A stretch of DNA of 26,716 nt, from contig JARQWU010000134.1 of assembly GCA_040182905.1 (NCBI GenBank), forward strand, positions 1 to 26,716. Direction: 5' to 3'. Source of the DNA: Barthelona sp. PAP020 (Eukaryota > Metamonada: BaSk clade). Shown here in pieces: positions 1 to 8,307 of this stretch. Position numbers and translations under genes: made by a program. The stretch's first letter is position 1; each line of letters begins with the position of its first letter. The notes under the pieces are model-generated. The model was not told where the DNA came from. It saw only the letters and a program-made list of their open reading frames with translations, and made no database searches.

Positions 1-2
1 TT

Positions 3-375
3 TTCAACAGATTGTTAGCAAGTGATGAAGAATGGCAAATGCACAATGAATGCCGCATTTTGAGGTGTCCTAACTTAAAAACAACAATTGGACAGTGGAT
101 TTAAAATTTGAGCATTTGTCCAAATCTGAGTTAATTGAATTGGTGAAGGATAAGGGCTATTTGTTATCAACACTTGTTGCAATGAAGGTGAAGAGTGTCA
201 TCATTTGAGAATTTGTCAGTGCTGGAGTCTACATGAATCAACGAGATTTTGACATTTCAATCAACTCTTGTTGGGATTTGGTTGACATCAATGAAAGAAA
301 TGGGACAATTTGCCGTAGTATATTGATAAAGAGATGGAGAATGATGACAATAATGACAGTGATGCAGATAATTAG
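3..375 (+). pseudogene. Decayed 3' part of an unidentified protein gene
   Basis: Protein-like reading continues across three frames and ends in an acidic tail. Frame from base 3 reads ...LLASDEEWQMHNECRIL... and hits a stop at 102. From base 98, in another frame, it continues ...DLKFEHLSKSELIELV... A TGA at 206-208 sits where an Arg codon would fit, and the same frame carries on as EFVSAGVYMNQRDFDIS... From about 319 a third frame gives DKEMENDDNNDSDADN and a stop at 373-375. Two frame shifts and one internal stop in 370 bases suggest a decaying gene copy; its 5' part lies outside the window. I do not recognise the family. Alternatives are a multi-exon gene with very short introns or assembly errors, but neighbouring genes read cleanly. 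Confidence 0.5.
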
Positions 376-995
376 AAAGGTCTATTTGTGAGGTTGTATT
401 TCTATTTCAATACATGGTTTGTTATTAATTAATCTTTTTTCTGCATGAATGATTGTTTTTTGATATGACAGATTGGGAAAGGCTATTCAATGAGTGACGA
501 AAAGAGAACAAGGAATTTGTATTCACAATCACCAAAAAATGATCATTTTTTGCAAACAACTCTTCTGGTTTCATTTGCTTCAAAGTTGTCATCTTTATCT
601 AACAGATAGCAGTATATCATCATATTGCCCAACTTTTCTGACAATTGAAAAAATATTTCTTGATTGTTTTCCCAATTTCTCATCATTTGGGCAACTTTCA
701 GTCCTTTTGAATTGATTCAACCCGTTTTCAAGTTTAAAATTTTAGATTTTTTTATTTTGACAAGTCAATATTGATCATTCCTTGTCTTTAATCTTGACCT
801 TGAATTCTTTGATGACCACATTTTGTTTCGGTCAGACTTTTCCAAATTTTCGAATTCTGAACATATTCAACAGATCTTCCTGAATATTCTTTATCAGAAA
901 GTTTTCACCTGTTTATACCCAACTTAACTGTTTTATTCAAGAAATAAAAACCTTCAGAATTTATGAAATAAATTTGAAAAAAAAAATCTGAACTG
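376..995. other. Gene-free stretch
   Basis: No convincing gene. The plus-strand frame at 494-715 opens only with GTG and has no protein-like composition. On the minus strand, 890-775 gives a short protein-like reading ending ...NVVIKEFKVKIKDKE-stop, with one internal stop. It could be another worn coding scrap or chance. Confidence 0.5.
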
Positions 996-3125
996 TCAAC
1001 CCAAAGCTTTATGTTCTCCACTCAAAATGGACATTCCAAAAGAAAATGAAGATTCACCATCCCCACTAAGTATTGAATCAGGTGATGAATCTCCATCAAA
1101 TAAGTCATCAAGAAAATTATGTTTTGAAGTGGCTTTCAATGTTTTGTTTTGTTCAATTTTGTTCATTTCATTGATACCATTGCTATTGATACTATTATTG
1201 GACCCTAAACTGCCAAAACTTGGTGTATCTGGTAATAATTTACCATTGGTTGTTAATCTAATTGACTCTATCTCACTCTGTTCTTCGAAATTACCTTCAT
1301 TGATCGTTTTGTCTTCTTCAATATCTGAAAACTCAGGTTCTTCATTATCATTCATTAAAATGGAATCACCAAACGAATCAAAAAGGTGGTCATTACCAGG
1401 AATTATGTCTAAATCTTCCTCTTTTACATTTTGAGTGGTCTTCTTATTCATGTACACTGGTGGTTTAACATTTTTAATATTCGTTGTCTTGTCATTTGTA
1501 TCAACAACAGTTTGAGTAAAAATTTTATCGTTATCAGTGAAGTCTAACAAGTCCATATCAAAGCTATCCGAACTGTTTGATTTACTTTCAGTGAAAAGTT
1601 CATTTGTAGATTGAATCTGAGTTAATTCTTCCACATCTTTTTGTTTTTCTTCTTTTTCTTCTTCTTCCTCCACTCTTTCACCACTAATTACATCATCATC
1701 AATTTCTTTTTCTTCTTCTTCTTCTTCTTCTTCTTCTTCTTCTTCTTCCTCCGCCGACATTTCACCACTAATTACATCATCATCAATTTCTTCTTCTTCT
1801 TCTTCGTCTTCTGCTTGTGTTTCCAATTCTATGCCATCAAACTTCTCATTGCCTTTGTCTGTTTCTCTTGCAATATCTACTTTTACCACTGTTAGGTCTG
1901 GCTTTTCACGTTCTACTTTCCTTTTATTTTCATCTTCAAAAAAAATTTCCTTCTCATCATCTCTTTCTGCAAACACTTTGTTTTGACCACCAATATGTAT
2001 TGTTCCAATGTCTTCTAAAGTACTGTTTGTCACAACAGACATCTCCTCAGTTGATTCATTCTCAATATCTTCAATTCCTTCAATTATGTTATCAATGTGA
2101 TTATCTTTCAGTTGTGGTGACACAATCTTTTCATTATCAACATCAACTTCATCAATATTATCAATAGCTTGTTCTTTGATGTTTCTGCTAGAATCAACTG
2201 TATTTTTTGGAATTACCATGAGCTCTTTGCTTTTAACAGCAATCATAACAGGTTTTACACCTTCATTCATATGTATTATTGGAACTTGTATTTCATCACC
2301 ACCTGTATCTTCTTCTTTTTCTTTTTCTTCATTCTCCTCTCGGTCTTCCTTTTCACCAGAACTTTTATTGTCAATATTTTGAGCAATCAAATCAATCACT
2401 GAACTATCAATGATGCTAACCGAACCTTTAACAACACCAACAGCCTCATTGTCTGAATCAACATATTTTTCTTCGTTTTTCATTGATTCACTCCTCTTTT
2501 CGTTATTATTTTCTTCTTCATCAGAAGAAGTCATCAGATCATCAACTTTATAAAGACTGTTGTTCAAAAATACAACTTTTTCTTCTTTATCAGATTCAAC
2601 AAAATCATCACTTTGTTTTTTATTCATTTCATTAAACTTGGGGGTATTTGCATTTGATTGTTTATCAGCCATCATACTCTCCTTTTCCATAGTCACATCT
2701 CTTTGCATATGGAAACTATCTAAGTTAACCTTCAAGCTCTCTTTCGGCATATAATATGATGGATTAAATAAGAATGGACTATTCAATTGTTGAAGTGTCA
2801 TTAACAGCATGGTTTCCAAATTATTGTTTTTTTCTGTTATATATTTTTCTATTTCATCAATATCGTTTTTATTAATAGTTCCATTATAATCATCCAAAGG
2901 TCCAAAGGAATGGTGCTTTTTCAAATGTTTCAATAAATATGGTGAATCTTTGAAATGTTTATTCGGACATAAAGGACATTTATAACCTTCATCAAACTGT
3001 TTTAACTTCTCTTTCAATCTCTTTTTATCAATTCTTAATCTTTCAACATCATTTTGTAAATCTTCAATTTCTTTTCTCAAATTGGTGATTTCTTCATCAT
3101 ATTCTTCATATCTTTTGTTTTGCAT
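996..3125 (-). CDS. Acidic coiled-coil / C2H2 zinc-finger protein, possibly DZIP1-like
   Basis: 709 residues from an ATG at 3125. Residues about 5-45 form a charged coiled coil. One C2H2-type finger follows directly (C50, C53, H67, H71 or H72, with 13 residues between the pairs instead of the usual 12). The rest is long, acidic and low in complexity: Glu runs, many Asp/Ser/Asn, and a duplicated segment around IDDDVISGE. A coiled coil running into a single C2H2 finger is the layout at the end of the DZIP1 (Iguana) N-terminal region. The next gene upstream is AHI1-like, and DZIP1 and AHI1 both act at the ciliary base and transition zone. However, the first half of the DZIP1 N-terminal domain is not seen and the tail is not alignable by eye. 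Expression of the frame is likely; the DZIP1 identity is a hypothesis. Confidence 0.7.
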   Translation of the reverse strand: MQNKRYEEYDEEITNLRKEIEDLQNDVERLRIDKKRLKEKLKQFDEGYKCPLCPNKHFKDSPYLLKHLKKHHSFGPLDDYNGTINKNDIDEIEKYITEKNNNLETMLLMTLQQLNSPFLFNPSYYMPKESLKVNLDSFHMQRDVTMEKESMMADKQSNANTPKFNEMNKKQSDDFVESDKEEKVVFLNNSLYKVDDLMTSSDEEENNNEKRSESMKNEEKYVDSDNEAVGVVKGSVSIIDSSVIDLIAQNIDNKSSGEKEDREENEEKEKEEDTGGDEIQVPIIHMNEGVKPVMIAVKSKELMVIPKNTVDSSRNIKEQAIDNIDEVDVDNEKIVSPQLKDNHIDNIIEGIEDIENESTEEMSVVTNSTLEDIGTIHIGGQNKVFAERDDEKEIFFEDENKRKVEREKPDLTVVKVDIARETDKGNEKFDGIELETQAEDEEEEEEIDDDVISGEMSAEEEEEEEEEEEEEEKEIDDDVISGERVEEEEEKEEKQKDVEELTQIQSTNELFTESKSNSSDSFDMDLLDFTDNDKIFTQTVVDTNDKTTNIKNVKPPVYMNKKTTQNVKEEDLDIIPGNDHLFDSFGDSILMNDNEEPEFSDIEEDKTINEGNFEEQSEIESIRLTTNGKLLPDTPSFGSLGSNNSINSNGINEMNKIEQNKTLKATSKHNFLDDLFDGDSSPDSILSGDGESSFSFGMSILSGEHKALG
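1677..1806. repeat. (TTC)n triplet tract and 84-base duplication inside a coding region
   Basis: An uninterrupted TTC run at about 1710-1748 (GAA on the coding strand) encodes a poly-Glu stretch. It lies between two copies of a segment beginning TTCACCACTAATTACATC, at 1677 and 1761. The 84-base spacing equals 28 codons, so the duplication keeps frame. It encodes the two IDDDVISGE segments of the zinc-finger protein. Confidence 0.9.
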
Positions 3126-3455
3126 GATAAATTTGCATGAGATAATAAAGGTATATTAATAAAAAAACAAGATATTTGATTTATCTCTTTTTTTTTCATT
3201 GAACTGCCTTTAATTATTATCTATCATTTATTATATTGATAAAAATCAACAAACTTTAATTTTATTTTTAGTCGCCATTATCAGTAGTATTTTTGTTTTG
3301 AGTTAAACAATAAATTTCACCTTTTATACGCTTTGTATATTTATAATAGTGTTTTTTAAACTTTGATTGTTATTAAATAACAAAATTGTCTTCTTTTAAA
3401 AGAAAAAATAAAAAGCACCAAATATTTACATTTTTCCCATAAAACAATAAAAATA
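3126..3455. other. Intergenic spacer, upstream of the zinc-finger gene
   Basis: About 330 bases of very AT-rich DNA between the stop of the AHI1-like gene and the ATG of the next minus-strand gene. It must hold the 3' end of the former and the promoter of the latter. I see no RNA gene, repeat or recognisable promoter motif. Confidence 0.6.
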
Positions 3456-5771
3456 TCATATATTGATCGAATTTAACTGTTCTTGTAAAGCCCTCAATTC
3501 TTGTATCATTCTTTGTTGATATTTTTCATCTGATAACAATTTTGACTGTTCATCTGAATTCTTCAATATTATAATGGGTTGATTCTTTCCATACGCTCCT
3601 AAAGCAACCATATTTTGGAAAGGGTGATAATCAAGACAACATAATGGATCGGAAAAATATGGGGACCAATGTGTTGTTAAAGGTAATTGATCGTCTGCAT
3701 TCCAGATGAGCAATTTACCATCTTCAGATCCCGCTAATAAACGTTCCCCATCTGGAGAATATATGACTGGTAAAATAGAGGTTGAACAAAGAGCGCCTGA
3801 AAATTTTTGACCAAAGAAATTCCAAGTTGTTTGGTATGGATGAATTAGGTTATCGTTTGTGTACATTGCTATGTGTTGACCGAATGGTGGCTGAATATCC
3901 ATTGCCACCAACCGAGCATTTATTTTTTCGTCTGCTATCTCCTTCTTAAAAATGAGATATATGAATTTACTGTGATCAAAGTCCATTGCTGAAGTTTTGA
4001 TCTCAATAGTATACTCCAAAATGCTGCTCTCTTCTAAACCTGCATATATGATGTTTTTTTCCTTTGAGTATTTCAAAGAAACAATTATCCCTTGTGGTTT
4101 AGTTTCAGATGCAAGCATTTGCGAAAAGTTATTTTCTTGAAGATTGATTCCTTGAATGTCTTTGGGTATTCGGAAAATTCGAATAATCCCTTCAAAACCA
4201 GCAGTAAACAAGTAAATATCAAATTCAATATTTAAAATTAAAATGGAATACACATAAAATCCATGAGACAACAAAAACATCAAGTTCCAATCTTCAGTTG
4301 TGAAAACGTTGACATTCCCATCACTTGTAGCTGTGGCTAAATATAGAGATTTTGGAGCTTTTTGGTATGTGGTGTAATTTTCATCTTTTAATATATCATT
4401 TCTTACATCAGTACAATACCAACAAAGGTCATGAACCAAAGCACTTTGCATAATATTTTTTATAAGCTTGAATTTAGGAAGCTCATAGATTAATACTCCC
4501 GATTTTTCATTTTCATCAATGTAAGCAGCTGCCAAATACCGACCACAAGGTGAAAATCTCAGGATATTGCATCCATTTTTAGTAGCAGGTAAAATAAAAG
4601 CAGGTTCTACTGTTAAAATATCACACCAATGAATACAAGAGCTTACAAATCTTCTCATTTTCCAAAGTTCAGATTCCCATCCTTCTAGTGGTATTCTACG
4701 CTCAATTTCATCTTCTGATTCTTCGTCAGAAAACTGACCTTCTAACTGATGTAAAAAAATTGGTCTTTGAGGATATTTCACCTTCATCACACTTGGCCTC
4801 TTGCAACCACTCATTTTGATTGACATTTTCATCTCTTTAATGGGCTTAAAATCCTTAACATTGGTTAAGTTCACCAAAGTTGTTCCATTCATTACATTCC
4901 AATCAAAATTTAGGGATTTTTTATTCGGATGAAATACACTTAAATCGACACGTTCTTCAGTATTTGATCTAGTAATGGTATTGTATAACGCAACAGGCTG
5001 AAAGAAAGAAAAACAATGCAATATCCAGCCTTGACTAGATATTTTATCTTTAATTGATTCGCCACGATAAAATTGAGGAGAACTCGGAGTTAAAACTTCA
5101 AAAAGGAAACATATTTCAGGCCTCAACACTGTCTCATATGTAAAGTGAAAAATAATTCGGTCAGTAAACAGCAGATTTGCACCATTTTCTTTCGGATCGT
5201 ATTCATAAACTCTAGTCATCACTGGAGGAACATACTCTCCTTCTCCATCATGATAAACAACGTTAGAATCAGGATTTTCCTTTTTTAACAGAGAATTAGT
5301 ATCTTTGTCCCAAATACTAACTCGGATAGCAAATTTCTTAAAGAGCATCAAATCAATTGGTAAATTAAAAACTCCCAAAACAAAAAGTTGAAAAAAAGAC
5401 GAATTAATTGAAATTGCAGGCATTTGACGTCCAATGAAAAGGTTTGTTCTCTTTTGAACTTTTATTGGTTCTTTTTCTGTTTTTATAAATCCAAATCTTT
5501 CTCTGGTTATTCGAATTATATTATTTAAGACTTTTCTTAAATTTGGATCCATTTCTTCATTTTCTTCATTTTCAATTTCTTCTTCTGGCATTTCATCATT
5601 ATTATTATCTTCTGTTTCATTATAATTTTCTTCAACTTCTGTTTTTTCATCAAAATTTGTAAAGTCCTCTTCTTCCTCATTTTCCATAAACGTTTCTTGA
5701 GTTGTATCCATATCATCATTGTCTTTTGAATCATCAATGATCTCAGAATTGTCACTATCTCCTGAATTCAT
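3456..5771 (-). CDS. AHI1: Jouberin (AHI1)-like WD40 protein
   Basis: 771 residues from an ATG at 5771. Residues 1-80 are an acidic leader. Residues about 105-340 form a beta-rich region with YVPPVMTRVYEY at 180-191, matching the 'Y-x-P-x-MT-x-x-Y' segment before the jouberin WD repeats. WD40 repeats run from about 395 to 740. The last two blades are diagnostic: AGSEDGKLLIWN (680-691) followed by DYHPFQNMVALGAYG (714-728), a very close match to the corresponding part of vertebrate AHI1 (FAGSEDG...VWNP, then SYHPFENMVAFCAFG). AHI1 is a ciliary transition-zone protein required for normal ciliary gating and signalling. The vertebrate C-terminal SH3 domain is absent; a short helical tail ends this protein. 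Family assignment is strong; one-to-one orthology is inferred. Confidence 0.87.
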   Translation of the reverse strand: MNSGDSDNSEIIDDSKDNDDMDTTQETFMENEEEEDFTNFDEKTEVEENYNETEDNNNDEMPEEEIENEENEEMDPNLRKVLNNIIRITRERFGFIKTEKEPIKVQKRTNLFIGRQMPAISINSSFFQLFVLGVFNLPIDLMLFKKFAIRVSIWDKDTNSLLKKENPDSNVVYHDGEGEYVPPVMTRVYEYDPKENGANLLFTDRIIFHFTYETVLRPEICFLFEVLTPSSPQFYRGESIKDKISSQGWILHCFSFFQPVALYNTITRSNTEERVDLSVFHPNKKSLNFDWNVMNGTTLVNLTNVKDFKPIKEMKMSIKMSGCKRPSVMKVKYPQRPIFLHQLEGQFSDEESEDEIERRIPLEGWESELWKMRRFVSSCIHWCDILTVEPAFILPATKNGCNILRFSPCGRYLAAAYIDENEKSGVLIYELPKFKLIKNIMQSALVHDLCWYCTDVRNDILKDENYTTYQKAPKSLYLATATSDGNVNVFTTEDWNLMFLLSHGFYVYSILILNIEFDIYLFTAGFEGIIRIFRIPKDIQGINLQENNFSQMLASETKPQGIIVSLKYSKEKNIIYAGLEESSILEYTIEIKTSAMDFDHSKFIYLIFKKEIADEKINARLVAMDIQPPFGQHIAMYTNDNLIHPYQTTWNFFGQKFSGALCSTSILPVIYSPDGERLLAGSEDGKLLIWNADDQLPLTTHWSPYFSDPLCCLDYHPFQNMVALGAYGKNQPIIILKNSDEQSKLLSDEKYQQRMIQELRALQEQLNSINI

Positions 5772-5889
5772 TCAGTTATTTCATTGAATTGAATAAAAAA
5801 GTTGTTGCCTTTTTCTCTGTTGCTTGATTTTCATATTTTTACATTGTTTTAGTGCCATTGAAAATAAAAAAATAATTACTATTTACATA

Positions 5890-6369
5890 TTATTCTTGAA
5901 TTATGATTTTTTTGTCATCATTTTGATGAAAAAGTGAAGATATGGTTTTTTCTTCCAAATTGTATTCACAACTGTTTGAATATGAGAAAAACTTTGTAAA
6001 GACTGATTTATTTACACCATACATATTCTCCAATCTGGAAACCGATGATTCCAAAGCCGATAAATTATCTTCATAGTGCTTTAATATTTCACCTAAACCA
6101 TCAATTATTTCAAAAGAATCTTTTAATGATTCTTTTAAAGAAAGAAATTCTTCAACAATTTCTTGATTTGAAATATTGTTTTGTTTAAGAGTATTAAGTA
6201 AAGAAATGGCTTCACAATACATAAGATCAATTCGTGATATTAAATTAGCAATAGGTTCAATGTGGGAAGATGAACAAGGGGTATTTTCAAAAAAATTAAA
6301 AATTTCATTCACATTAAAATGATCTTCCGAATTACTTTTAGTTGTTTCTTGTTCTATAAGGTCATTCAT
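5890..6369 (-). CDS. Small coiled-coil protein of unknown function
   Basis: 159 residues, ATG at 6369. After a polar leader, residues about 38-118 look like one long amphipathic helix or coiled coil (ISRIDLMYCEAISLL ... LGEILKHYEDNLSALESSVSR). The tail is polar and includes the hydrophobic/basic end KKIIIQE. Size and helical make-up resemble subunits of BLOC-1/BORC-type lysosome-positioning complexes, but I cannot match any one of them, so no function is assigned. It starts 82 bases from the eL30 ATG on the other strand and ends about 118 bases before the AHI1-like ATG. Good codon continuity and the compact spacing support a real gene. Confidence 0.7.
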   Translation of the reverse strand: MNDLIEQETTKSNSEDHFNVNEIFNFFENTPCSSSHIEPIANLISRIDLMYCEAISLLNTLKQNNISNQEIVEEFLSLKESLKDSFEIIDGLGEILKHYEDNLSALESSVSRLENMYGVNKSVFTKFFSYSNSCEYNLEEKTISSLFHQNDDKKIIIQE

Positions 6370-6451
6370 TCATGTTGAAGGAAGGTAAAAAATTTTTTTC
6401 AAAAAATTGGAAAAATTTTCTTCTTCTTTTACACAATTTTATCCCAACAAA
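6370..6451. promoter_or_regulatory. Very short divergent promoter region
   Basis: Only 82 bases separate the ATG of the small coiled-coil gene (minus strand) from the ATG of eL30 (plus strand). They hold both 5' leaders and presumably a shared bidirectional promoter. The eL30 side has a T/C-rich run (TTTTCTTCTTCTTTTACAC, 6415-6433) close to the start, resembling the pyrimidine-rich leader of many ribosomal-protein genes. No TATA box or named motif is clear. Confidence 0.55.
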
Positions 6452-6781
6452 ATGGCTCCCAAGGGTTCAAAGAAATATCAACAATCCATCAACTCACGTT
6501 TGTCTTTAGTTATGAAGTCTGGTAAGGCTAAACTTGGAATCAAACAAACTTTCAAGTCTATTCGTACTGGTGAAGCTAAAGTTATTTTACTTGCCGCTAA
6601 CTGTCCTCCTTTAATGAAATCTCAATTCCATTATTATTCTATGCTTAATCGTATTCCTGTTGTCAATTTTTCTGGTAACAATATTGAACTTGGTAATGCT
6701 TGTGGTAAGCTTTTCCGTTGCGCTGCTCTTGCTGTTACTGATGAAGGTGAATCTAAGATTATGGAAATGGTTGAAAACTAA
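6452..6781 (+). CDS. RPL30: 60S ribosomal protein eL30
   Basis: 109 residues beginning MAPKGSKKYQQSINSRL, the usual length for eL30. The conserved L7Ae-like fold is visible: VMKSGKAKLGIKQTFKSIR, then AKVILLAANCPPLMKSQFHY, then GNNIELGNACGKLFRCAALA, followed by the GES-x-I end. eL30 is part of the large ribosomal subunit and contacts the small subunit. I place the start at the ATG of AAAATGGCT (6452); the frame is open upstream to 6407, but only a TTG would begin it there. Codons are dominated by GGT, GCT and AAG, unlike the A/T-ending bias of neighbours, as expected for a highly expressed gene. Confidence 0.97.
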   Translation: MAPKGSKKYQQSINSRLSLVMKSGKAKLGIKQTFKSIRTGEAKVILLAANCPPLMKSQFHYYSMLNRIPVVNFSGNNIELGNACGKLFRCAALAVTDEGESKIMEMVEN

Positions 6782-7171
6782 TTGAATATTTCTATCGATT
6801 AATACACAATTTTTGAATGTTATAGACAAAAGAATGTGTTCTCTCTCGAATCTATAAACAAGTTTGTTGGATTTTTTTTTTTCCTCTTTTCTGACAAGAG
6901 CAATTTTTGAATTTTTTAATTTAACAATAATTAAGAATCTGGTTATTTTTAATGTTTATGATGAGTAAATAAGAGAACAAATCAAAGTTTTGCTTGGAAT
7001 TTGACTCAAAAGAGAAAAATATCAGCTCAATAGAATAATGTCTTGATAAAGGTTACATTGAGCAATTCCAAAAATAATTTGATCTTAATAATTTTTGTTA
7101 GGGATTTGAGGGAATAAAGTGAAACCATTCAAAACAGTTTTTCTTAATAATTTCTTTATTTTTTTAATCAT
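6782..7171. other. Intergenic spacer between two plus-strand genes
   Basis: About 390 bases holding the eL30 3' end and the leader of the Pro/His/Met-rich gene. A T-run lies at about 6872-6881. No RNA gene, repeat or further reading frame is apparent. Confidence 0.55.
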
Positions 7172-8239
7172 ATGAAAACGAATCAAACTATTGGTGAGAA
7201 ACTTTGTGAAATGGGTTTTGAATTGGATGATTTGAAAATTTCCATTTTCAACAGTCTTTTTGATGAATTACGTGAAATTCCTTTGTTTGGTGGGATATTA
7301 GACATGTTCATTAACATATATGATAATGATCAGCAAATGGATGAAGAAAATGAAGATTCTTTTTTGGATAACATTGGTTCTCATGTTTTGATGTATCTTG
7401 AGATATATTTTGATAAAAATAAAAAAGAATTTACAGATGAAAAGAAAGATTTGACAATTGATTTGATTACCTTTTTTTTGAAAAAGTTCAGCAAAATTAT
7501 TCGTTTCATTTTCTTAGTTTTTGAAAATATGCATCAAAACGATTTTAAGCATGGTTGTGGGTACAACAGAAAGTTTCATCATTCTTTTGGTTCCAAGAAA
7601 TTTGATTTTTTTGGGATGAAAAACGGTATGCCTTCTATGCCCATGTATCCACCACCACCACCACCATATTCCCCTTTTATGCCTATGCCACCATCCCCTC
7701 ATATGCATCATATGTCTCATATGCACCTATTTCCAATGTTACCACGATATACTCCCTATTATCCTGATCATCCTCCTTATCATCATCATCATCGTCATCA
7801 TCATCACAGGAAGGGAGATTTTATGTTTGGTAATTCTCCTTTTCAATGTTCTCCTGATATTGATGTGGGGAACAACTTTGATAGTTTTGATGGACCTCAT
7901 CATCCTGTGTGGGGTGGCTTCCAACGAAAAATGTACAAAATGGGAAAGGAAAATTGTAATCATGGCAACCAACAATGTTCATGCAACAGTGGTTGTGATT
8001 CCGAAGATATGACCGGGAATGATTGTTATCAGAAGGTTCTGAAAGCTATGAAACAAAGATTTGAAGGTAACATTCGTAAAAACACCACGGATGTGAATGA
8101 GGACAAGGGACAGAACGAGTCCATGTGTAAAATGAATCCAAAGTTCTTTTTGAAGATGATGCGAAATTTTCAATGTTGCAACAGTTCCAGTTCTTCAAAA
8201 ACAGATGATGTTATTGACAAAAATGAAAAGACTGATTAA
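7172..8239 (+). CDS. Pro/His/Met/Cys-rich protein of unknown function
   Basis: 355 residues, ATG at 7172. Residues 1-130 are an ordinary, mostly helical domain that I cannot place. From about 150 the composition changes. A proline block (YPPPPPPYSPFMPMPPSP) is followed by a Met/His block (HMHHMSHMHLF) and a His run (HHHHRHHHH). Next is a stretch with PDIDVGNNFDSF, and then a Cys-rich segment around 263-288 with C-x6-C-x-C-x3-C spacing (CNHGNQQCSCNSGC). A later CC pair occurs near 335. Such His, Met and Cys clusters commonly bind copper, nickel or zinc, so metal binding or buffering is a reasonable guess. Proline runs could instead bind SH3, WW or profilin partners. No signal peptide or membrane segment is seen. 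The gene converges on ALG8, whose stop is 68 bases away. Confidence 0.75.
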   Translation: MKTNQTIGEKLCEMGFELDDLKISIFNSLFDELREIPLFGGILDMFINIYDNDQQMDEENEDSFLDNIGSHVLMYLEIYFDKNKKEFTDEKKDLTIDLITFFLKKFSKIIRFIFLVFENMHQNDFKHGCGYNRKFHHSFGSKKFDFFGMKNGMPSMPMYPPPPPPYSPFMPMPPSPHMHHMSHMHLFPMLPRYTPYYPDHPPYHHHHRHHHHRKGDFMFGNSPFQCSPDIDVGNNFDSFDGPHHPVWGGFQRKMYKMGKENCNHGNQQCSCNSGCDSEDMTGNDCYQKVLKAMKQRFEGNIRKNTTDVNEDKGQNESMCKMNPKFFLKMMRNFQCCNSSSSSKTDDVIDKNEKTD

Positions 8240-8307
8240 TTTGGGTTCAGAAGAAAAAAAAAGAAGCACACCTAAATATTTTTTATTTGCTAACGGTAAC
8301 AGGAGAA

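Noticed and set aside
494-715. 73-codon plus-strand frame
   Set aside because: GTG start, Phe/Cys/Ser-rich, no family resemblance.
1641-2402. Several plus-strand frames opposite the acidic zinc-finger gene
   Set aside because: They are poly-Phe/Leu reflections of the GAA-rich coding strand.
6407-6451. Upstream extension of the eL30 frame
   Set aside because: It opens only with TTG; the ATG at 6452 gives the conserved MAPK start and the normal length.
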